From NCBI GenBank assembly GCA_030765065.1, contig CM060989.1, forward strand, positions 41,965,501 through 42,029,500: a stretch of 64,000 nt of DNA, given 5' to 3'. Origin of the DNA: Deroplatys truncata. Taxonomy: Eukaryota; Arthropoda; Insecta; Mantodea; Mantidae. A program made the translations under genes and the position numbers. Of this stretch, positions 23,786 through 33,219 are shown one piece after another. The notes under the pieces are model-generated. The model did not search any database and was not told the origin of the DNA. It was given only the letters and a program-made list of their open reading frames with translations. Every line of letters starts with the position of its first letter. Positions within the stretch are counted from its first letter, which is position 1.

Positions 23786-24030
23786 CCTGAGCGCATATCC
23801 ACCGTCAAACTGCAACCAAAAGAATGCCGTTGCCTGGTGCTACAACCCTGAAACAGATGACAAGGAAGTTGATGGGTACAGGAAATGAGGGGCAGGAGAG
23901 TCCTGGTAGAAGATGAATCACTCCAGGATTCGCCTGCCGAGCCGGAGAAACCACGAAAAATCACCGGGGATCACACCCGTACTTCCCAGATGTGAGTCAC
24001 ACACTTACCGCGGCGCCACATCCCTCGGTA
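23786..24030 (-). mobile_element. SINE-C, 3'-truncated
   Basis: Head at the right: ACCGAGGGATGTGGCGCCGC and a weak B box GTGTGATCCCCGG. The body stops after about 245 bp where the transposon remnant begins. Confidence 0.75.
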
Positions 24031-24114
24031 CCAAAGCCCTAAGACCTGTTTTAACGATTTAAGCTTAAGCTTCGAATCGGGTTTAAGCTGTAGTGCAGTT
24101 TTATAATGTGCAGC

Positions 24115-24500
24115 GAGTTTCCTCGGGTCCCTAGGCGAATGCTGAGAAGGTTCATTACATGATCCGGGAGTCTTGGCGTTGCATGTCAGGGGAAAAGGAT
24201 GCACTATGTAACTTTTCGTGCCCGGAATGGGGGCGGTCTCCCAGTCCCGGGCCCACCAGAGGGATGTGCAAGCCTGCAGGGAAGGGGAGCCTGTTGCACC
24301 AGCTGTCTCAGGGGAGTTTCGACCTGTAAAATGTAGGGACCCTGCTCTCTGCCCTGTCGTGTCTCCTGGTCTGGCCGCCCTCTGACCGCTCTCACTTCAC
24401 CCGTCCCTCCCGGGGGCACCCCATGGGGGTTTAGCACCTCGACCTAACATTTTTTGTGCCTAAGTCCCCCTCCTTACCTAGTTCTACTCCTAGTCCTATT
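24115..24500 (+). mobile_element. SINE-B, 5'-truncated
   Basis: Carries the SINE-B body without the tRNA head: TAGGCGAATGCTGAGAAG near 24130, GGAAAAGGATGCAC near 24190, the block AATGTAGGGACCCTGC near 24330, and the TCCTATTTTATAA end. TTTTATAA on both sides (about 24091 and 24497) may be the target duplication. Confidence 0.7.
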
Positions 24501-24877
24501 TTATAAATGCAGTGCAAGAGATAAGCTGAGCTTATGTGGCTTGGCTTATACCAACTGTACTGAATTGTGGTTTAAGTTACGGAATCACCATGATATCTGA
24601 AGACAAAGATATTAGTGCCAGGAAATGTAAACTATTTTTACCCATATGCACAATATATAATCACCTAGAATATTTAGAATGTGTCCAAACCATTTCCACG
24701 TATGGATTGACCGAGAATTATACCAGAGATTTCGAAGTAAACAATGATGGTACCAGAAATTGATGATACAATTAATATAAAACCTACTGGTAAATAAAAC
24801 TAAACTGTAAACTTATTCTTCATACTTTTATTAAACATTTTATCGCTTCAGTGTCGTCGCATCTACAACACATTAAT

Positions 24878-25127
24878 TTATATTTCAATAACACCCCTCT
24901 CGTCAAGAAGAATACTTCTTTTGACATTGAGATTATATGCAAGTGAAAGCACGCTAATTGGAGCTGGAGATTTCTCTGTGATTTCAACATCTACAGCATG
25001 CAGAACTGTCAAAATTATTTCACACAATCCTAATCCATCCTTCGTATTATAATTTCTCCCCACATTTGATTTTTCTTGCTCCATAGTAACTTGTTGGGTT
25101 GCTTGCACTCTTACATACTTACGCTGC
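24878..25127 (-). other. Unrecognised minus-strand reading frame, interrupted by a LINE
   Basis: A 76-codon frame starts in MQATQQVTMEQEKSNVG (25108) and ends at 24878. An AATAAA signal follows on the minus strand near 24830. The frame continues upstream toward 25127, where a LINE insertion begins. Joined across that insertion, 25792-25850 stays partly open. It could be the last exon of a host gene or the accessory ORF of a DNA transposon. I do not recognise the protein. Confidence 0.3.
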
Positions 25128-25779
25128 GAGGAATATTTTCCTACTAGATAAACATAATAACAGTGGGTTTTGGAAAGAAGTGAGATTGAGGGTGGAAGAA
25201 ATCGAGAAACAAGAGATATGGGCTAGTTTTGAGGATAAAAGCTCATTGATCTTGTATAAATCAGTTAAAAGAAACTGGGGAAGGGAGACCTATGTAGATA
25301 TATGTAATCAATTTGGTAGAATAGGTCTTGCGTGGATGCGCACAGGAGTAATATTTTTAAAAAGGAATGGATATAATTGTTCGGGGGGATGTATTGAGTG
25401 ATGAATCGGGTAGTACTTTTCATTGTCTAATAGAATGTGATAAGGTTAAAAGGTGGAGAGAGGTTATATGGAATAAAAATGGGACAAGCTAAACAAAGAA
25501 GCAGTAGTATTAAGAATGTTGGGAAGCACAAAAGTAGAAACAATTAAAATTATGGGGACATTTTTAGAGAACACAAGGGATAAGTGGATAAGGAGCTTAA
25601 GAAAGGTACAGCTGAACGGGCATAGTTTGTAAAGTGGAGAGATGGTATAGTAGCTTTATCCCAATATATACAGCCTAGGGGCTAAATATGGGGGAGCTAG
25701 AAAACTGGTGCACTAGACATAAGTTTTAGATGTAAGCTTTATTTGTATTATTGTAATAATGATGAAATAAATATTACAT
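25128..25779 (+). pseudogene. LINE 3' end, 5'-truncated, with 12-bp target-site duplication
   Basis: The C-terminal part of a non-LTR retrotransposon. It reads GFWKEVRLRVEEIEKQEIWA, SLILYKSVKRNWGRETYVDI, then with frameshifts HCLIECDKVKRWREVIWNKN, the zinc-knuckle region that ends these ORFs. TACTTACGCTGC is repeated at 25116-25127 and 25780-25791, so the truncation happened on insertion. The 3' tail is AAATAAATATTACAT. Relatives are at 38285-39130 and 39427-39899. Confidence 0.85.
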
Positions 25780-25791
25780 TACTTACGCTGC

Positions 25792-26527
25792 TTCACAATT
25801 TCCACAAGGAATGCTGACTTCCTGAGAAGTAAAGTTCGAGGCGTGTTTTGACTTTGATTATTCCATCATTCTGACTATGTGTTGCTAGAAAATCTACAAA
25901 ACCTTATTTTAGACACAGTTTTGCCATAAACAAACAATAGGAATTCACTCGATGCGCAGAGCAAGCTGCATTTTGTGGAGTTGTTCAGCTCAGTATAGCC
26001 GAACGTGGTTGCCCTAGTGTGAAACTCGAATAGCTTAAACCAAAGTGTAAACCTTACTTAAGCGACGTCTTTAGCTTATTAAAGCTTCGGCCCGAGAATG
26101 GCATGAAATGAGAACGGGAAGCAATGCAGCATACAAGATTTTGGTTTTCAAACCCCGGTAACGACAACGGACATGTATATCAATCACAAAGTGGACAGTC
26201 GATTTTAGGCATTTAATTTGTTATTAACTGACCAAGGATATATTTTCACCTGATTCCAATTCAGACAACATAATGCGGGTTAGCCAACGTCAAAATTCCA
26301 TAGAGTAAACATTTTCCAAATGTAGATTCATTACATTTCCGATTCCTCAAGTCGTTCCAGCGTTCATTCCTTTATTTAATGGCGTACATTAAAGTGTTTA
26401 TTGTTCTTTGCTAATTTATGCTGGTGTTTGCTGTTCTTTGTAGTTTTTGCTATTGTTTTTGAGGCAATAACCAGTTATATGTTGCATACAAAACTACAGA
26501 TGACCCTTTCACTAGAAGAACCAACAC
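25792..26527. other. Unassigned
   Basis: No gene supported. The stretch 26020-26090 contains GCTTAAACCAAAGTG and CTTAAGC blocks that weakly mirror 24040-24105 (GGGTTTAAGCTG). These could be the ends of an old MITE, but the match is too poor to call. Confidence 0.35.
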
Positions 26528-27525
26528 TGAGGCAGTATTTTAAACACTAAAATGATTTCAGTCTAACTAAATAATACATAAATTCAATAACAGCCCGCCT
26601 TAAAGCAACATGTGTATGTAACAAGATGTAAAAAGTGTATATAAGTCATTATATATGTTTATATTATTGTATACATGTTCAATAATGTTAAGAGAATGTA
26701 TTACGTAATTTAATACTGTAGGAGCTGTGAGAATAATAGGTTAAAAGTCGTTAACAATGAGGTAAACTTGAGGCAGTAATGAGTAACATAGTTTAATAAT
26801 GCTACTAGTCATTCTTGGAGCAACAATAATGTAATTTTTTGTGACAGTTTATAAAATAGCCAATCAACAACCAGAAAAAGCTTTAGCAAATGAAGGTATT
26901 CTATTGGATTAGGAATAGCCAATCAGAGACTTGAAATACAGAAATTTACAAATTTAGGCAGTAGAAATCAAGTCAGTTGCTTATAGACAGCGCTCATAAC
27001 TGGACACGTTGCTAATAGACAGTGTTTCTAAGCGGACGCGAGACAAGTCCTCGAGAAATTTAATACGTATTCGTGTGAGACGAAAATAGTTTACGTGTTA
27101 AAAAGTGCAAATAATTAATAAAAGAATCTCACAGCTCTCTCTCTCTCTCTATCAGTGAAGTGTTATTTAAATCGTGTCAAGCATTAATAACAGGAGTGAA
27201 GTAAAATTATAATCTGTGTAAGCCTACATTCTTCAGTCGCACCACAACCCTGCAAAGGGAAATATGTTTCTAACAATAATACTAACGCAGCCGAGGCAAA
27301 CATAAATATAATATTTAAAGAAACAGTAAAATTACAAAGTTAATATTTTTAAATATTTTGGGGGGGGCAAAGGCCACCGGAAAGTACGTTTGGGCGAAGG
27401 CTACCGGAAACTTTTTACCATACGTGCGGTTGCAACGAACTTCAAGTTTGGCTCCTCAACACAAGAACTACAATGCAACTCCTACTTTAAACTGGCTTTC
27501 CATACGTGAAGCAAAAATCTTTCTA
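26528..27525 (+). repeat. Family Y LTR-like repeat, copy 3
   Basis: Begins TGAGGCAGTATTTTAAACAC. TATA and CCAAT lie near 26846-26865. As in copy 2, a local duplication of the GCTACCGGAAAC region lies near 27375-27410. The end contains CTGGCTTTCCATACGTGAAG near 27488, one of the primer-site-like repeats. Confidence 0.67.
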
Positions 27526-28704
27526 CAACACTCAATGGGTCTACAGATGTCAGGATTTGAGGTTGGGGCGCGCATATGCTAGAATTTCTTCCAGTTTCAT
27601 GTTCCCAGCTTGCGACTAGAGACAGCACTAGGGTTTGTTTCATGTCACGGGAGCGAGAACGAGAAAGTTAAACCTTGGACAGGTTTTCTTTCCCGGTCCT
27701 GGGATCCGGGAAAGTTTTCCCGTCAATTGTAAACGCTCCCAAATACATGTATTTCATATTTGTCGTTCTCGTTCCGATTACCGTTATCGGTTATTATGAG
27801 CCACACTTTAAGCTTAAACTGCAAAATCAGTCCTAAGTATAACAATTTTATAATTAAGGGGAGGGCTTATGGCTAGGTGATCGCCAATGACTCCAGCGAA
27901 AGTAGGGAATGTTCCGAATGGAAGTCATATTCCCAGCCACAAGCTGGCACGCTGACCACTAGATCACAAAGGCAGTCGGAGAGATATTTTGTTTTAGACA
28001 GAAAAGATTACTTGGGCAAATACCGTCATGCCTTACAAGGCAAGTGTGTCAAAGACAAGGCGCTCCTCGTTACGTGCATCTGGAGTATAGAAACAGAGTC
28101 TGTAGAGCAAACCTCTCCCAAACCACAGTGATTTGCCTGTTGCTCCAACCTGATTTGGAGAGTCGAGGACCTCCTCTATAATTACTAAGGACTAATTATG
28201 ATTATGTAAATCCCAGCAGGGCTGTAGAGCGAGGCAGCCAGCCGTTTGGAATAGGCACGTAGCAATTTATTGTGGGACTCAGCGGGAGAAAAGGTGTACA
28301 GGAATTATTATCTTACTGGAAGCAATGCTACAATCCATAAAGCTGACAGCACAAATTTGACTGCACCGCCGGCTAAACTTGTCCGTCCACCTTAAGTTCA
28401 AGGGCAAAGCAATGATACCATATTTACTTAGCAAGTACGTTCACAGAAACTTGATCTCTCCTTCGAGAAACGCTTCATTAACTTACATACAAGACAAAAT
28501 AATGCATGTAATAAGATTTTGGGCTTATAGGACGTGGTACAACACATGATATTACACCCAGGACTTCGGTGAGCATCTTATGTTGGAGATAGACTTTTCA
28601 CAGGTGAAGGCATATCATAAATATTGAAAAAATACCATGTGTTCCATTCATAACATTTTCTCTCTTCTACAAAGTATTATTCTTCTATTTAATTCTTATT
28701 AATT
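27526..28704. other. Mostly unassigned; one tRNA-like SINE head
   Basis: On the minus strand 27860-27985 reads CTTTGTGATCTAGTGGTCAG followed by a tRNA-like arm, which could be a SINE head related to that at 42719-42842. The rest shows no gene. The 84-codon frame at 27877-28131 overlaps the SINE-like part. Confidence 0.35.
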
Positions 28705-28705
28705 G

Positions 28706-29360
28706 AGCCAGTATTTTATATCACAACACTGTGAATGCCAGAGTGATTGTAGTGTAAATTAGCATTATTGTATGACAATGATTTGAGATGTTTGTTAATT
28801 ATAAGCATTGTTAGGAAATAAGTTTACACGGCCTCACTGAAACTGACAATAGGAGCGGATAACAATGAGCGAGGGGGTGAGTTGTTTATCAATTATATGA
28901 GACAAACAAATGACGTCAGAGTAGCACGCTTTTCTTTAGAAATGGAGGGAATATCTTCCCTAGAGCATATGTGTTCGTAATTTTGATTGGATAAAAAAAT
29001 AGACGCTAATGTTGGCGCGCTTTATTAACCAATAGCAGCTCGATTATAATCTTTAGGCATATCGGGGTGATGGAGTATAAATTCTAAAGCCAGAGACAAG
29101 TATCGCGCAGTTTAACAGAATCGTTCACGAGTTAAACGTCGCGCAATTCTACAGAATCTCTCGCGTCGTAAAGTTAGTTACAAAATGTGAAATACTAGAA
29201 TTAATAATGTGCGGCAAATAAGTGACCATAGTTACATTCGAAAATATAACAGTTTCAGTCGGGCGTGTATCAAGAGTAAATATGTGAAATTAATGAAGTG
29301 TAACGGCAATAAAAGTGTAAAAACAAATTCTTTTATCAGTGTTATCTTTTAGTAACAACT
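28706..29360 (+). promoter_or_regulatory. LTR-like promoter-bearing sequence, unrelated to family Y
   Basis: Begins TGAGCCAGTATTTTATATCA. It contains a perfect cAMP-response palindrome TGACGTCA at about 28912, CCAAT-type motifs near 28985 and 29030, a TATA box in GGAGTATAAATTC near 29075, and AATAAA near 29310. The order of enhancer, CCAAT, TATA and poly(A) signal within 650 bp is what an LTR has. It lies 190 bp upstream of a LINE fragment with which it need not be connected. No second LTR or flanking duplication was found. Confidence 0.35.
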
Positions 29361-29546
29361 CCTTTCCGTTTACACACCCTGTTCAAGAGATTTGCTCGAC
29401 TGAGTAATAATAGCTAGCCGGAGGACAAAGAACTCAAAATTCAAAATAGTAAAACAATAACAGGCGCTCAGCGCATAAGATAACACGAACGATACCACGA
29501 CATAATCGTGAAGTAGTTTTAATAAAAGTTGGCATAGTAACTTAAA

Positions 29547-30665
29547 CAGGCTTCAGAAGAGGAATATCATGCATAGAAAATGTATTTGTGCTAAAATTAC
29601 TTGTCCAGAAGAGGAGAGAATTCAATTTGAAAACATATATAGCTTTCGTAGATTATCTAAAAGCTTTTGACAGTGTTATAACAGGAAAATTATGGATAGA
29701 AGAGGTATACCCAAACAAATAATTGAAATCATTAGAGATATGTACCAAAATATCCAAATTAATGTAGAAACTAAATCAGGGGAGATCCTTGCAGAAACAA
29801 TAAATAAAGGAGTTATACAAGGGTGCTGTATATCGTCCACACTTTTTAACATATATATTGACGATTCAATAAGAAGGTGGAAACAGGAATGAATTTTTTA
29901 AAATTTAGAGATGATTTTAATATGACAAATTTTATAAACACCCTTTTATTTGCAGATTATCAGGTTCTTATATCCGACAATGAAGACATCTTACAAGGAT
30001 CACTCTTCGAATTACAAAATATTACTGGAGAACATCTGTCCAAAAAAACAAGACAATGCCATTTCGAGGAAGATTTCCTCTTAGGTGTAAATTAGTGACA
30101 CAGAATCAAAGCATTGAACAAGTAAGCTCCTTCAAATTCCTAAGGTGTGACCTGTCTTATATAGGAGAGATAGATGCAGAACAGAAGATTGAAAAAATTA
30201 ATCACATGTGTGGGACTATAAGAAGAACAATAAAAGGTAAGGTCAGGAGGGACACATATATGAAATTTTACAAAACGATAGCGGTACCTTGTGGATTATA
30301 TGGCAGTGAGACTTGGACCCTTGGTACAAAAACACGTAGTAGGATGGAAACAGTAGAAATAAAATTTTTGAAGGGATGTCTGGGAGTCACAAAAAGAGAG
30401 AGAGAGAGAGAGATTATAAATGAAGACATTCGTAATCGTTTGGAAATATATGAAATAAATGATAAACTAGCTGATTATAAACAGACATAGGAAGAACACG
30501 TTAGTAGAATTGGTAAAAATGGAATGCCAAAGAAGATTCTAAAGTATAAGCCGATAGGAGAAAGAGGAGTGAGTTGGAAGGCCCAAGAAACGATGGCCGG
30601 ACCAATGAGACGCAACAGATCGTGAGGCCTAATGCCTGAAAAAGAAGCAGAAGAATTTATTACGT
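29547..30665 (+). pseudogene. LINE reverse transcriptase, C-terminal half
   Basis: A non-LTR reverse transcriptase remnant, clade not assigned. It opens GFRRGISCIENVFVLKLLVQ, then YIAFVDYLKAFDSV (first catalytic aspartate region), KGVIQGCCISSTLFNIYID and LLFADYQVLIS. The FADD box is changed to FADY, so it could not work. After frameshifts it continues VSSFKFLRCDLS, IRRTIKGKVRRDTYMKFYKT, LYGSETWTL and a C-terminal HVSRIGKNGMPKKILKYKP block typical of insect LINEs. Open pieces: 29692-29892, 29877-30095 and 30056-30490. A GA-repeat expansion at 30401-30413 distorts the protein. The 5' part is missing. Confidence 0.87.
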
Positions 30666-30709
30666 TAAACAGAATACTTAACTAAATCTTTCAAATTCGA
30701 GAAGAAAAC

Positions 30710-31497
30710 ATTTGATGTGTTATACTCACATGACATTCTATATCCTCTATTATTTATTAATGTGTATAGAAATTATTCATACGAAAGCTTATTTTTCTAT
30801 CTACTTCATTTATCGAGACAAACGTTTGCAGAAATAGCTACAGTAACATTTCGTTATAGATACAAAGATAACAGTGATAGTCAAATGTTTAAGAACTGGG
30901 CGCTATATATCGGCCTTAAAATTTCATACTCTTTCCACGATATCGCATAAACAATGACAGGACTTTAAAAGAAGTGATAAGCATTGAACAATACAAAGCA
31001 TTGATAACGGATATTTCGAAAATGGCTGACGTCACAAAACGTTATTTAAAATAAATTGTGTGTTTTAAAGAGATTCACACCTACTGGATTATATAAAATC
31101 CCTTCCAAATGAAGAGGACTTCACAAAATATTCCAAAAAAATTAAGATAAACGTTTTATTTGTCATGTAAATATCTTTAATATAGGTCACTTTAATTAGA
31201 ATCGTTAGAACCACTTTTGAGAAAATCAAACATTCCGAAAAAATACTCCACGAAAAGAGTAGTTTCAGGTTGGGGAATTTGCTTGAAAATCTTCGTCGCA
31301 TCTTTTGGAAGGTACTGAACCTAAATACCTTTGAGTTATGCTATTCATAGACACAAACACACACACACACACACGTACCTTTTTCTATAAATGCTATTTT
31401 TGGATTCAATGAGGCTCAAAGCGTTTATTTCCAGTAATATTTCGAAATACAATTTTTGGGTGGAATGCAATACCTTTTCCACCTACTAGGCACTTAA
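30710..31497 (-). repeat. Family X repeat, copy 8
   Basis: Reverse-strand copy from TGATGTGTTATACTCACATG to the hairpin end GGGTGGAATGCAATACCTTT near 31460. A CA-repeat expansion lies at about 31350-31372. A plus-strand X end fragment abuts it at 31498-31556. Confidence 0.78.
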
Positions 31498-31556
31498 TAG
31501 AGAATGTAATAGACGATAGTGAGTATAAAAAGTCATGTAAATGTAACATCGGATAC

Positions 31557-32224
31557 ATATGTATATATGCTTGTTTTTTTTATTTATTCAAATATACATA
31601 CTTTTTGTAAGCTTTGCGTACTTAAAACCCGGTAGATCTTATAGGATGGTGAATGAACGAACTGATACACAATTGAGCCTATGGGGTTACATATTCGTTT
31701 TGTGAGGTTAAGGAAGAACAAAAGTATTATCCAGGCATATTATCGAAACCGAGATTGGAACTCGCGAGCTCTTCAAGAGAAGGCAGTCAGGCTACCCCGA
31801 CACTACGGAGGCGGGTTCAATGAAACGATTTTTATTTTACCTTTTTTGGCAACAAGTACAGCTCCCACGTGCTCTCACAGACATCCTCATACAGTTTGTA
31901 GTTTGCATATGCACATCCAAGAAAGCTATCTTGGAATTTTCAGGTTCCTTTGTACATATTGTTTTTAAAAGGCGTTATTTTACCCACGGTGAAACAAAGA
32001 GAGCATTATGTATATAATATAATTAAAGTAACAGCCACATCGTAAATATATGTAGAAAACCTCTTGTCTTCAGCAGGAAACATTTAATGCTCTTTCCTCA
32101 TTCTGAGAAAGAATTACAAAGAACAAGGTCAGCCATTAGTATAGAAATGGAAAACAAAGAAAACAGATCCAAGTATTTAGGTATCAATGTCAAGATAAAT
32201 GAGTTAACTTTAAAACTGTAGAGA
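31557..32224. other. Unassigned; one tRNA-like SINE head
   Basis: On the minus strand, 31735-31812 reads GGGTAGCCTGACTGCC and GAGTTCCAATCTCGG, plausible A and B boxes. The rest shows no gene. Confidence 0.35.
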
Positions 32225-32956
32225 TATTGGCATTTCGTTATAGATACAAAGGGAACAGTGATAGTCAAATGTTTAAGACCTGGTTGCTATTCGTTGACCT
32301 TAAAATTGCATACTCTTTCATGCCATCGCGAGAAACAACTGAATGTTCAAAGGGCTTTAAAATAATGGTAAGTATTGAACAACTCGAACTATTAATACCG
32401 GATATTTTGGAAATGGCTGATGTCACAAAAAATTATTTCAAATAAATCGTGTGTTTTAAAGTGATCTACGTTTTTTGTGTAGTATGTTTTCGTCTATCGC
32501 TTAACGTTTACCAGTTATACAAAATTCTTTCCGAATGAAGACGACTTCGCTGACTATTCCCAGAAAATTCAGATATACATTTAATTCGTCTTGTAAATAT
32601 CTTTAATATATGGTATTTAAATCAAAATCGTTACGCCATTTTTAGAAAATAAAAAATCTCGAAAAGAGTTTCATCTAAAGGTTAGACAGGAGTAGGGGAT
32701 TTTCATGAAAATGTTCGTGTCGTATCCACGGAAGGTACTGAACCTAAATACCAAGTTTTGTATTTATCAAACGTTTCGTTCTTAAGTCTCTCTCACACAC
32801 ACCACCTTGTACTAAAAATGCTTTTCTGTTGCTTTTTTTTTGTTTTTTTTAGTTCAGGGGGCCTCAATACATATATTTCAGGTGAAATGTCGACACGGAA
32901 TTTTTGGGTGGAATGCAATACTTCCCCTTCTTACTGTACGTAATAGAGAAAGTAAA
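32225..32956 (-). repeat. Family X repeat, copy 9 (3'-truncated)
   Basis: Starts inside the consensus at ATTTCGTTATAGATACAAAG and runs to the hairpin end CTTACTGTACGTAATAGAGA near 32945. Confidence 0.78.
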
Positions 32957-33109
32957 AAATAATGTGTTTCATTTATATGACCTTCCCAGTACACTCTTCT
33001 ATAAAGTATTCTTAAAAACGTTCTGCCTAATTCTTAATAGAGATGAACTTTCATTCCACATTTACACATTTGATGTAAGCATAAGAATGATGCAGTAGGT
33101 TTAGAGCGA

Positions 33110-33218
33110 TTGTCAAGATTTTAAAAGCGAGTCGTTATGTAATGGCTTTGAAATTTCATGCTCTTTGATGAAAACGAAATAAAACATACTATTGCAACTT
33201 CCCACTTGAAAATGTGTA
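33110..33218 (-). repeat. Family X fragment, left of the DD82E element
   Basis: Matches the X segment GATAGTCAAATATTTTAAGA at about 33111-33130 and appears to continue to the right of the transposon at about 35519. The DD82E element may therefore sit inside an older X copy. Confidence 0.5.
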
Positions 33219-33219
33219 A

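Noticed and set aside
24040..26090. MITE or DNA transposon bounded by TTTAAGC-rich ends
   Set aside because: Similarity between the two ends is limited to short, low-complexity words.
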